Assembly: GCF_000381085.1 (NCBI RefSeq)
Contig: NZ_KB905900.1
Location: forward strand, 118,744-182,743
Origin: Thiomicrorhabdus arctica DSM 13458
Lineage (GTDB): Bacteria; Pseudomonadota; Gammaproteobacteria; Thiomicrospirales; Thiomicrospiraceae
Length of the DNA: 64,000 nucleotides
Reading direction: 5' to 3'
The position numbers were made by a program, and so were the translations under genes. Of the stretch, positions 26,041 to 33,475 are shown piece after piece. Below the pieces are notes generated by a model that saw only the letters and a program-made list of their open reading frames with translations, did no database searches and had not been told where the DNA came from. Numbering within the stretch: the stretch's first letter is position 1; each line of letters begins with the position of its first letter.

Positions 26041-27126
26041 CTACGCGGCTTCTTCAAGTCGAGCGATTTCTTTTCTTAAATGTTTGATTGAAGGCGTCAC
26101 AATGACGACGAAATAGGCTTCGCGTTGTTTACGTTGTGCAACTGAATCCACGATATAACCCTTGGCGCCAGCATGTTGCATAACTGAATCAGCTGAACGT
26201 TTAGACAATTCACCGCCCAATAGCCGTGCTTCAAGAACAGATTTAATATAATCATCTCCTTGGGTAAATGGCTCTTCACACAAATCTTGAATAAGCTCTA
26301 AAGTATCCTCAAGTTCTTCTTGCAACTCTTCAGGTGAATCATCCAGGAAAGCATTGGTTTCAGATAAGGTTAGATTTGATTTATGCATATCATTGATAGC
26401 GCCTTGAATAACGCCAGCAGCCATACCAGTTTGTAATAAAATAAAGCCCGCTTTTATCTTCTTTAACAAGGGAAGAACAGGGTCGGACAATAAATATTTT
26501 TTAGGTAAAAATGCATTATCAAAAATCAGTGAATAAGTCCCTGTGCCTTCCATGCCGACAAAGGCAACCATTTGCTTCATGGTTAGGCCTTCGAGATTAC
26601 AAGGAATTAGAGCCATGGCATCACGATCTGGGTTGCCGTGTTTATCGTGTACTTTGAAAATAGAGCCAAAAAAGTGCTTGCTCGAGCTTTCTAGCAAGTT
26701 AGAAACCCACGGCAAAGTACCATTAATTATATAGCCGTCTTCCGTCTCTTCTGCAGAGAGCTTTAAATCTTCAATGCCTGAAAAATACTTCATAGGGTTA
26801 GAGAGAGATGTCGCCCCAAAAAATTCACCATCAACGATCTTTGGTAAAATTTCCGTTTTGAGCCACTCGTTATCAGAGTTCTCAATATACCAAGCACAAA
26901 CAGTTTGAGCCCACATCATAAACCCAGTAGACATGCATTCTTCAGAAACGACAGCCATGTCTGAAATCGTGCCAAACAGATCTAATTTACCGTTATTTTG
27001 TGAAGGAATATGGTGGCGAAACGCGCCCGCTTTACCTAGCTTTTCTAAAATTTCGGTTGTATATGTTCCGTGGTCAATAGACAGTGTCAGTGGCTTCAAA
27101 TCATTTTTTACAATTTGACTAATCAT
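26041..27126 (-). CDS. Acyl-CoA-dehydrogenase-like flavoprotein
   Basis: A 361-residue member of the acyl-CoA dehydrogenase fold, related in layout to SfnB/DszC-type flavin oxidoreductases and monooxygenases. Visible landmarks are the helical N-terminal domain (SDMAVVSEECMSTGFMMWAQTVCAWY), the beta-domain entry FFGATSLSNPMKYFSGI in place of the usual TEP-GSD motif, and WVSN in the middle. The altered motif argues against ordinary acyl-CoA substrates. The start at 27126 (MISQIV) has GAGGTAA upstream; a longer frame begins inside the palindrome at 27153-27172 and is rejected. It lies between the OsmC and rubredoxin-reductase genes in one operon. Substrate unknown. Confidence 0.78.
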   Translation of the reverse strand: MISQIVKNDLKPLTLSIDHGTYTTEILEKLGKAGAFRHHIPSQNNGKLDLFGTISDMAVVSEECMSTGFMMWAQTVCAWYIENSDNEWLKTEILPKIVDGEFFGATSLSNPMKYFSGIEDLKLSAEETEDGYIINGTLPWVSNLLESSSKHFFGSIFKVHDKHGNPDRDAMALIPCNLEGLTMKQMVAFVGMEGTGTYSLIFDNAFLPKKYLLSDPVLPLLKKIKAGFILLQTGMAAGVIQGAINDMHKSNLTLSETNAFLDDSPEELQEELEDTLELIQDLCEEPFTQGDDYIKSVLEARLLGGELSKRSADSVMQHAGAKGYIVDSVAQRKQREAYFVVIVTPSIKHLRKEIARLEEAA

Positions 27127-27152
27127 GAAAGTTACCTCGATGTCAGGCCTAG

Positions 27153-27172
27153 AATGACCAGGCCTGGTCATT
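27153..27172. repeat. ACCAGGCCTGGT palindrome, copy 3 (20-bp perfect)
   Basis: A perfect 20-bp palindrome with arms AATGACCAGG and CCTGGTCATT in the 54-base gap between the OsmC gene and the flavoprotein gene. Its position inside an operon argues against a promoter operator for the whole unit, but it could affect the distal genes. Confidence 0.85.
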
Positions 27173-27180
27173 TTTATGTA

Positions 27181-27720
27181 TTATTCTGCAAGTTTGCCAC
27201 TCATATTGACGGCATTTAAGTAGGTGTTTGCAACTGGCGACCATTTCATCGCATGTGCAACTAACTCTTCTAATACTTCTTTCGTTGCACTTGGAGACTC
27301 AATCACAAAAGTTGCACGAACATCTGTTACGCCTAAACGCTTGTTAGGATCAATGTCGCCTGTTCCCCAAACGGCCGTGATGTTGATGTCTCCTTCCAAA
27401 TAAACTTCCAACTTATTTAACGGTATGCCACGCTGAGTTGCATTAGCCTGTACACCTACTGATAAACAAGATCCTAGGGATAATAGAGCCATTTCAGAAG
27501 GGTTTGGAGCAGTATCCTCTCCTAAAAGTCCAGGTGGTTCATCAACAACAATCGGATCCAAGTCACGAATATAGTTAAAGTTCTTAAACTGACCTTCTAA
27601 TACCGTTTTAGATTTAAGTGTTTTAATTACGTTTGGATTAGCTTTTCCGGCTTCACCTAATTGATTCAACCCGTCATTGTCAATTGGGCGTATGCAAGAT
27701 GGGATATATACTTCAGTCAT
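27181..27720 (-). CDS. OsmC-family protein lacking the second active-site cysteine
   Basis: A 179-residue OsmC-fold protein. The first conserved cysteine is present (C85 in SLGSCLSVGV), but the second, normally in a CPxxNT motif, is serine here (S161 in SPVANT). Ohr/OsmC peroxidases need both, so organic-peroxide reduction by the classical route is unlikely. It is the first gene of the operon with the flavoprotein and rubredoxin reductase and has its own sigma-54 promoter at 27788-27804. A role in handling a sulfur or thiol intermediate is possible but not shown. Confidence 0.8.
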   Translation of the reverse strand: MTEVYIPSCIRPIDNDGLNQLGEAGKANPNVIKTLKSKTVLEGQFKNFNYIRDLDPIVVDEPPGLLGEDTAPNPSEMALLSLGSCLSVGVQANATQRGIPLNKLEVYLEGDINITAVWGTGDIDPNKRLGVTDVRATFVIESPSATKEVLEELVAHAMKWSPVANTYLNAVNMSGKLAE

Positions 27721-27787
27721 GTTTGAGACTCCTACTGTTTTGTTAAAAGGTTAAAAGTTTTCGAATTACGAAAAGTTAACTTCCTAT

Positions 27788-27804
27788 AGCGACAGAGATG
27801 CCAA
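27788..27804 (-). promoter_or_regulatory. Sigma-54 promoter of the OsmC operon
   Basis: On the - strand TTGGCATCTCTGTCGCT has GG (27801-27802) and GC (27789-27790) with ten bases between. It is almost the same as the ABC promoter (TGGCATTATTGTCGCT). The predicted transcript starts about 57 bases before the ATG at 27720. Confidence 0.75.
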
Positions 27805-27873
27805 CAACTCATTATTCTTATTTATCAATTAGTTAAGCAGTAAATACTACTAATTTTTAATAAATAGCATTAC

Positions 27874-27887
27874 AATTATCTACAAAT
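27874..27887. promoter_or_regulatory. Putative enhancer-binding-protein site, copy 2
   Basis: On the - strand this reads ATTTGTAGATAATT, 12 of 14 identical to the dyad at 19485-19498. It lies between two divergent sigma-54 promoters, about 79 bp upstream of the OsmC one and about 110 bp upstream of the cynS one, so a single site could serve both. Confidence 0.58.
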
Positions 27888-27987
27888 AATAACAAAATAT
27901 AAAATAATGTATGGTTTTGTTGATATTAAGCGCTATAAAACGCCCGTTAATATCCTAAATGTCATTAACATCAAATACTTATAATGC

Positions 27988-28004
27988 TTGGCATATTGTT
28001 TGCG
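27988..28004 (+). promoter_or_regulatory. Sigma-54 promoter of cynS
   Basis: TTGGCATATTGTTTGCG has GG (27990-27991) and GC (28002-28003) with ten bases between and a full TTGC -12 element; it is the best sigma-54 match in the window. The transcript would start about 40 bases before the cynS ATG. Confidence 0.8.
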
Positions 28005-28056
28005 TTATAGAGTTTGTAATTTATTTTAAATATTATTAATAGAAGAGGTAGAGACC

Positions 28057-28500
28057 ATGTTGTCTAAAATTGAAATGACTGAAGCGATTATTCTTGCGAA
28101 ATCGGAAAAAAATGTTGGGTGGGTTGAAATTGCAGCTGCTACAGGGTTAAGTGAAGTTTACACAACGTCCGCATGCCTGGGCATGAACCATTTAGATGTC
28201 GAACCGGCAGAAAAATTATCCGCTTTTTTGGGGTTAGATTCAGCCGTTGCTAGCGCCCTACAAGATTTTCCACATAAATCCTGGGACAAACTGGTGCCAA
28301 CCGATCCTTTAATCTACCGTCTTTATGAAATAGTCGGTGTTTACGGCCCAACCATGAAAGAACTGATACATGAAAAATTTGGTGACGGCATCATGAGCGC
28401 CATCGATTTTACAATGGACATCGATAAAGAAGAAAACCCTGCCGGTGATAGAGTGGTCGTAACAATGAATGGTAAATTCTTAGCTTATAAAGCCTGGTAA
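28057..28500 (+). CDS. cynS: Cyanase (cyanate hydratase)
   Basis: A 147-residue cytoplasmic enzyme that converts cyanate and bicarbonate to ammonia and CO2. The N-terminal helical domain is followed by the C-terminal active-site domain containing the catalytic triad R88, E91 and S114 (YRLYEIVGVYGPTMKE ... IMSAID). Length equals the family norm. AGAGG upstream supports the start. Its own sigma-54 promoter ties it to the flavoprotein operon and the ABC importer; no carbonic anhydrase gene is adjacent. Identity is firm. Confidence 0.96.
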   Translation: MLSKIEMTEAIILAKSEKNVGWVEIAAATGLSEVYTTSACLGMNHLDVEPAEKLSAFLGLDSAVASALQDFPHKSWDKLVPTDPLIYRLYEIVGVYGPTMKELIHEKFGDGIMSAIDFTMDIDKEENPAGDRVVVTMNGKFLAYKAW

Positions 28501-28511
28501 TTTTAATTTCT

Positions 28512-28529
28512 GCGGGGCTAATGCCCTGC
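28512..28529 (+). terminator. Hairpin after cynS
   Basis: GCGGGGC pairs with GCCCTGC (one G-U) around TAAT, 12 bases after the stop. There is only a weak T-rich tail, so terminator assignment is tentative. Confidence 0.45.
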
Positions 28530-28654
28530 TTAACTAATCAATCAGACTCTTTAAGGTTTTTTCTTCGAACTCAAATTTCGTCTAGAGACTTTATTTTCGA
28601 TGCTTTTGCTTATCTTCGGCCATTCTTTACAAAACTCGAATCTCGTTGGAAGGC

Positions 28655-28780
28655 ATGCGGTTATTGAGAAATAAGGAACGAGGGCAATATGTGATTGTAG
28701 ATGTGTTCTTAAATATTTACCTGTGTATCGATCAAACGGCTGAACAGGACGTTTATGAATTTTTACAGAACGCTTTTTAA
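28655..28780 (+). CDS. Possible small protein, 41 residues
   Basis: A short frame preceded by GGAAGG, encoding MRLLRNKERGQYVIVDVF and ending YEFLQNAF. I do not recognise it. It sits just before the HTH-gene remnant, so it may itself be a remnant of a mobile-element or toxin-antitoxin gene, or chance. Confidence 0.25.
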   Translation: MRLLRNKERGQYVIVDVFLNIYLCIDQTAEQDVYEFLQNAF

Positions 28781-28834
28781 CTAAAAAATGTGTTAATTCA
28801 AGAAATATTGCCAAATAATAAGGGAAATATAACA

Positions 28835-28977
28835 ATGAAACTAAGTAAAGTTTTACAGCGTAAAATCATTTATTAGGATGTCTACAGGGAATTAAGCTAG
28901 AAACTCTGGACAAGTTGTGTAAATTTTTCGATTGCACACCAAATGAGATACTTAACTTGATAAATGAAGAAAAATAG
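28835..28977 (+). pseudogene. Remnant of a Cro/CI-type HTH regulator gene
   Basis: The DNA starts with a typical XRE N terminus (MKLSKVLQRKIIY) that hits a stop, and resumes in another frame with the matching C terminus (GIKLETLDKLCKFFDCTPNEI, then LNLINEEK and a stop). The middle of the helix-turn-helix domain is missing, so this is an internally deleted gene. Its position about 145 bases before a tRNA-Phe gene fits the decayed end of an integrated element. Confidence 0.65.
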
Positions 28978-29076
28978 AGCATTTAAGTCAATTATGTTAA
29001 GCAGTAAGAGTCGTTTGTCTCTGATTTGTCCCTTTTTTGTCTCCAGAACTTATTTTAAAAAATAACAATATAACAT

Positions 29077-29105
29077 TTGACAGGTGCAGAGCCCCTCTAT
29101 ACAAT
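29077..29105 (+). promoter_or_regulatory. Consensus sigma-70 promoter of the tRNA operon
   Basis: TTGACA (29077-29082), a 17-bp spacer and TACAAT (29100-29105), ending 16 bases before tRNA-Phe. It contains the GC-rich element GCCCC between -10 and -35 rather than directly downstream. Confidence 0.8.
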
Positions 29106-29121
29106 ACGCACATTCTATTTT

Positions 29122-29197
29122 GGCCTGATAGCTCAGTCGGTAGAGCAAGGGATTGAAAATCCCTGTGTCCCTGGTTCGATTCCAGGTCAGGCCACCA
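29122..29197 (+). tRNA. tRNA-Phe (GAA)
   Basis: A 76-base cloverleaf: GGCCTGA acceptor pairs with TCAGGCC, D-arm AGCTCAGTCGGTAGAGC, anticodon loop TTGAAAA giving GAA (Phe), T-arm GGTTCGATTCC and encoded CCA. Confidence 0.97.
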
Positions 29198-29239
29198 TAT
29201 TTTAGTAAGTTGTTTGAACTTAGTTTGAACAGGTTATTC

Positions 29240-29323
<84 letters not shown>

Positions 29324-29358
29324 ATTAGTTAGTAAGACAATTGCTTATTAACGACTGA

Positions 29359-29384
29359 AGTCAGCTTAATCGCTGGCTTTTTTT
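29359..29384 (+). terminator. Terminator of the tRNA operon
   Basis: AGTCAGC (29359-29365) pairs with GCTGGCT (29372-29378) with one G-U pair, followed by seven T. Confidence 0.85.
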
Positions 29385-29447
29385 ATGCCTAAAATTTATG
29401 TTTTATATTTATCCCTTCATACTTTCTCCGTTTCGACGCCCAAACTT

Positions 29448-29459
29448 ACCAGGCCTGGT
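29448..29459. repeat. ACCAGGCCTGGT palindrome, copy 4
   Basis: Exact 12-bp copy 54 bases upstream of the lipoprotein start codon at 29514, in its probable promoter region (TGATATGCT follows). Confidence 0.8.
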
Positions 29460-29513
29460 GGTTTGTGATATGCTTTGCCTTTAAGATTCTCTTTGTTCCC
29501 CAGGATACTTTTC

Positions 29514-29957
29514 ATGCGTCGTACTTTATCAATTTTCACTCTGTTAACAACGCTTTTATTAGCGGGTTGTTTGGGCATCACCCAGCCGTCAGACTCCGAT
29601 ATTGATAACATGAGTGAACAATACTTTAATCAACAGCTGGCAGGACTTTTTACCGCGACTAAAGTCACTAAAAAGAATGGATATAAAGACAATGATACGC
29701 ACTACATTGCTGAGATGCATATTCTCGCTACGGCACAACAGTCTTTAGATGAATATGCGGCAAAACTGATGCAGGATGAGTCACTTTCGGCGGTGGAGAA
29801 ATTCACTCACGGCATAAGCTTAGGGCTTTTAAAAATGACCCTGCCTGAATTTTCAGCCGGTGATCAGATCGAATTCGAACGTAATTACCTTTTTATTAAA
29901 ACTGATAATGGTTGGATGCTTAAAAAAGAGTTGCGTGCAGAAGAACTGGCGGACTAA
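29514..29957 (+). CDS. Lipoprotein of unknown function
   Basis: A 147-residue lipoprotein: signal MRRTLSIFTLLTTLLLAGC with lipobox LAGC. The mature part is an alpha/beta domain with an FTATKVTKKNGYKDNDTHYIAEM segment that I cannot assign to a named family. The start at 29514 is chosen because AGGA is eight bases upstream and the lipoprotein signal begins there. It lies 48 bases before luxS and could share its transcript. Confidence 0.75.
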   Translation: MRRTLSIFTLLTTLLLAGCLGITQPSDSDIDNMSEQYFNQQLAGLFTATKVTKKNGYKDNDTHYIAEMHILATAQQSLDEYAAKLMQDESLSAVEKFTHGISLGLLKMTLPEFSAGDQIEFERNYLFIKTDNGWMLKKELRAEELAD

Positions 29958-30005
29958 ACCATTTAAATCCACACTCCCTTTACATTAAAAGATAGGAATC
30001 AAAAT

Positions 30006-30527
30006 ATGCCTTTATTAGATAGCTTTACCGTTGACCATACCATTATGAATGCGCCTGCTGTGCGTGTTGCCAAGACAATGACCTCGCCTTCTGGTGATAC
30101 CATCACCGTCTTCGATTTACGTTTTAACAAACCCAATGAAACGATGATGAGCGAAAAAGGCATTCATACCCTAGAGCATTTATTTGCTGGCTTTATGCGT
30201 AATCATTTGAATGGTGATGGCGTTGAAATTATTGACCTGTCACCGATGGGTTGTCGTACAGGCTTTTATATGAGTCTATTAGGTGCACCCAGTGAAGAAA
30301 GCGTTAGCAAGGCTTGGTTAGCGGCCATGCAGGATGTTTTAAAAGTAAAACGCGTAGAAGATATTCCTGAATTAAATGAATACCAGTGCGGAACCTTTGT
30401 GATGCACTCTTTGGAAGAAGCCAAAGCAATCGCTCAAGACATTATTGACCATGGCATTGGCGTGAATAAAAATGATGACATTGCGCTAAGCGAAGCCACT
30501 CTTAAGTCTCTTGGTAATGAAGTATAG
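30006..30527 (+). CDS. luxS: S-ribosylhomocysteine lyase LuxS
   Basis: A 173-residue enzyme that cleaves S-ribosylhomocysteine to homocysteine and DPD, the precursor of autoinducer 2. Metal ligands H54 and H58 (HTLEH) and C128 (YQCGTF) and catalytic C83 (MGCRTGF) are all present. It is followed seven bases later by mtnN, so the two steps of S-adenosylhomocysteine recycling are in one operon. Confidence 0.97.
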   Translation: MPLLDSFTVDHTIMNAPAVRVAKTMTSPSGDTITVFDLRFNKPNETMMSEKGIHTLEHLFAGFMRNHLNGDGVEIIDLSPMGCRTGFYMSLLGAPSEESVSKAWLAAMQDVLKVKRVEDIPELNEYQCGTFVMHSLEEAKAIAQDIIDHGIGVNKNDDIALSEATLKSLGNEV

Positions 30528-30537
30528 GAAACCAATG

Positions 30538-31245
30538 ATGAAAATAGCCATAATTGGTGCAATGGAAGAAGAAGTTGTCTTACTAAGAGGTCAGTTAACC
30601 GATTTAACCACGACCAAACATGCCGGTTTTGAGTTTTATTCTGGAAAAATTGGCCAGGTAGATGTCGCCTTGTTGCGTTCAGGTATTGGTAAAGTTAATG
30701 CTGCAATTAGCACGACCTTATTGCTGCAATTATATCAACCTGACTATGTCATCAATACAGGTTCTGCGGGTGGATTTCATACTGATTTAAATGTGGGTGA
30801 CATTGTCATCAGCAGTTCAGTTTGCCATCATGATGTCGATGTCACGCCTTTTGGTTATGATTTAGGCCAAGTTCCTGGCATGCCAGCATGTTTCTTACCG
30901 GATGATAAATTGGTCAAAGTGGCTCAGGAAAGTATTGAAGCATTGCAAGAAGTGGTGCATATGCACGGCTTAATCGCCACGGCCGACCGATTTATGCATC
31001 AGCCTGAAGATGTCGCCAATACTCGCAAAAACTTCCCTGAGATGATCGCCTGTGAGATGGAAGCTGCGGCGGTAGCACAAGCCTGCCACAGTTTTAACAT
31101 ACCCTTTGTCATAATCCGTTCTTTATCGGATATCGCTGGCAAAGAGAATGCAGTAACCTTTGAAAAGTACCTAGAGCAAGCGGCAACGCATTCCGCTAAG
31201 GTCATTTTAGAGATGTTAAAACGCCTTGAAAATAGCGTACGATAA
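30538..31245 (+). CDS. mtnN: MTA/SAH nucleosidase
   Basis: A 235-residue nucleosidase (Pfs) that hydrolyses S-adenosylhomocysteine and methylthioadenosine, giving the substrate for LuxS. It shows the family start KIAIIGAMEEEV, NTGSAGG and the purine-binding CEMEAAAVAQ with the catalytic Asp in RSLSD. ATG at 30535 and at 30538 are both possible behind TAGGA; 30538 starts in the family consensus. A longer frame from 30511 would overlap luxS. Confidence 0.96.
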   Translation: MKIAIIGAMEEEVVLLRGQLTDLTTTKHAGFEFYSGKIGQVDVALLRSGIGKVNAAISTTLLLQLYQPDYVINTGSAGGFHTDLNVGDIVISSSVCHHDVDVTPFGYDLGQVPGMPACFLPDDKLVKVAQESIEALQEVVHMHGLIATADRFMHQPEDVANTRKNFPEMIACEMEAAAVAQACHSFNIPFVIIRSLSDIAGKENAVTFEKYLEQAATHSAKVILEMLKRLENSVR

Positions 31246-31338
31246 CCTAAAGTATTTCATGGGTTTTTAATGAGGTAAGCCGTTGTCTATTAAAAATAGC
31301 GACAACATCCACAGGATCACGCTGAAAAAAGCAAAAGC

Positions 31339-31385
31339 ACTCAGTACAAAAAAACCGCCTGTAGGGCGGTTTTTTTGTACTGAGT
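31339..31385. terminator. Bidirectional terminator with 21-bp arms
   Basis: Arms 31339-31359 and 31365-31385 are perfectly complementary over 21 bases: CCGCC/GGCGG core, then a run of seven A/T, then ACTCAGTAC/GTACTGAGT outside. It serves both mtnN (+) and the frameshifted lipoprotein gene (-). Confidence 0.9.
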
Positions 31386-31396
31386 AAAGATTGCGT

Positions 31397-32625
31397 TTAT
31401 AAACCTGGCAAGTTAGCCGGGTCAAAAGGCAAAATTTTGGTCAAGGTAACAAGACCGTTAGTCGTTGTGAGACTCAATGTCGTGCCCGTACTATCCACGC
31501 CATAAGCGGTCGGGTTTGCGCCACTAAAGCCATTATTACCATCCGTATCAACGGTTACTTCAAAGCTAAAGGTGCCACCTGTAGACGGTGTTGTCTCAGG
31601 TGTAAGCTGATAACGACCCTGTTCATAAACAACAGAACCATTCGTACTGCCTGCCAAAGAGAAGACGGTGTAAGTACTGTCTTTATTAAAGACCGCTACC
31701 TTATTGGTTGCCAGTCCATCGAACTTCCAAACACCATTAATTTTATCAGCACTCTTAGCTTGATCCGTTAAAGAGACAAGACGCTTAAATTTAGATCCGC
31801 CATCACTCATATTAATCTCAAACTCACTCAACTTATCTGACACTTCAATTGGGTATGCAAGTTCTGACACCATTGACGTTGAAGCATTACCAACTAATTT
31901 ACTGAGAGTAATCTTTGTTCCGCCTGGATTCAGTGCATAAGTACCTATTTGCAAAACATCGGTGCCGGTACCTTGCTGATCACTCAATAACGCATATTGG
32001 CCATTAGTGAGCAACTTGAGGAAAACTAAGCCTATAGTCTCACGACTGCCCAGCATCCAAGTACCCACAATACCATTGGCATTTGATAGATGATCTTCCA
32101 CTTCTTCTTTCGTTTTCCAGTCATTCGATTCATCTTGATCATCGTCTAGCGCAATGCCACTAAAATATCCTTTAAAGGAGACATCATCCGTATCAAAATC
32201 ATCACCAGACAGTATCAGGCCTTTTAAAGCCTCGATGGTTGCCACAGAAATGCTAATCCCATTTGACGGATCCTTATCAGAATCTAAGGACTGTAACAAC
32301 AGCCCAATATTAAGCACCTTAGGATTACTTACATCTTTTGTACCCGCCATATCAAACGGTGTAACGACGCCTTTAGCGGCCACGGAAGGTAATGTAACAC
32401 CACCAATAGAGAACGTCACCGCTTCTCCTGCTGCTATTGATATTCACCCTGAGCATTAGTCGTTCCGCTTTGCGTTGCTGTTTGATAGGTAATTCCCTCA
32501 ACGGCACTATCAACAAAAACACCCGTGCTAGAGCCACTTGCAGGAGCCCCTCCACCACATCCCGCTAATGTTAATGAGGCAATTGCAGACATAACAATAG
32601 TAAGTTTTGCATTAAAAATGGTCAT
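31397..32625 (-). pseudogene. Frameshifted secreted lipoprotein gene
   Basis: Two reading frames join into one lipoprotein of roughly 410 residues. The first (32434-32625) has a lipoprotein signal (TLAGC), a Gly/Ser spacer and GVFVDSAVEGITYQTATQSG, then stops after GEYQ. The second (31397 to about 32430) continues as AAGEAVTFSIGGVTLPSVAAKGVVTP. A single missing base near 32430 explains the break (GEYQ-YAAGEAV is the expected reading). The family is a surface or periplasmic lipoprotein found in marine gammaproteobacteria; function unknown. A sequencing error cannot be excluded. AGGA six bases before 32625 fixes the start. Confidence 0.8.
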
Positions 32626-32846
32626 AAAAAATCCTATATAATTTTCGAACAAGAATGAATGAAATTTCACGTTAGCAAAGTGTAAACGCTTATTAAAATC
32701 AAAAAATCATTAAAATTCGTTCTCAATCAATAGTTCATTCCATGGTCATATAAACGTAAAAATTTTATAACCTACCAAGTCAATCTTAGAATCTATTAAG
32801 GCTACGACTCGACATGCAAAACCATTCTATCATCCTGCTAGTCACC

Positions 32847-33356
32847 TCATTTTTCAGCTTTAACATCAAGATCATCAAGATTTACAACGCTGTTTTTGAT
32901 CACCAATGTGCCTGCCATCTTGTCATGCCAACCTTGTTTACGTTTATCAAATGCCACCCAAATAAGACCTGCACAGAAGGGGATAATGGAGACAAAATAA
33001 CCTAAGTAACGTGCAATAAACTGTCCTACCGAAGGTTTTCCACCCGTCTTAGCGTCGACAATAGTGAGTTTAGTCAAGAGCTTTCCTGGAGTCGCTGATT
33101 TATACATCCAAAAAATAATGACCGCGACCGCCGGAAAAAGGTAGTTAATCACCAAATCCCATCCGCCTTGCAGATAGGTATAACCATCTGTAGGCACTTC
33201 ACCATAAATTGCAGTGGTAATCGGTAGTGTGATAATCATGACAATCACGCTATCGATCAGTGCTGCCATCACTCTTATCCAAAAACCTGCGTATTCAATT
33301 GATTCAAGATGACCGAGATTTTCAACCTCAGTAACTGCTTTTACGTCTGCTTGCAT
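32847..33356 (-). CDS. RDD-family membrane protein
   Basis: A 169-residue inner-membrane protein with an RDD domain: YAGFWIRVMAALIDSVIVMI at the start (the Arg-Asp-Asp region), TPGKLLTKLTIVDAKTGG in the middle and RKQGWHDKMAGTLVI near the end, with three membrane helices. RDD proteins are small transporters or accessory membrane proteins of mostly unknown role; some are implicated in Na+/H+ exchange. No operon partner is evident. Confidence 0.82.
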   Translation of the reverse strand: MQADVKAVTEVENLGHLESIEYAGFWIRVMAALIDSVIVMIITLPITTAIYGEVPTDGYTYLQGGWDLVINYLFPAVAVIIFWMYKSATPGKLLTKLTIVDAKTGGKPSVGQFIARYLGYFVSIIPFCAGLIWVAFDKRKQGWHDKMAGTLVIKNSVVNLDDLDVKAEK

Positions 33357-33475
33357 AGGACCTCGTTAATGCACACTGTTTTAATTATGTGCTCATGTTA
33401 CTTTGTAATACAAAATGATGCCAAGTTACCATGTGTTGCATAATGCCAAACCCACTTTAACGAATCATTCCATCG

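Larger units (their letters stand above)
27721..28056. other. Divergent sigma-54 control region between the OsmC operon and cynS
   Basis: A 336-base AT-rich region with two opposed -24/-12 promoters (27788-27804 on the - strand, 27988-28004 on the + strand) and a shared upstream element at 27874-27887. No gene is seen. Confidence 0.65.
28501..29121. other. Gap between cynS and the tRNA genes
   Basis: About 620 bases holding a hairpin after cynS, a possible 41-codon frame, the XRE remnant and the tRNA promoter. A 94-codon frame on the - strand (28551-28835) has no family features and is taken as chance. Confidence 0.5.

Noticed and set aside
28551-28835. 94-codon - strand frame
   Set aside because: Lysine/phenylalanine-rich chance frame antisense to the HTH relic region; no supporting signals.
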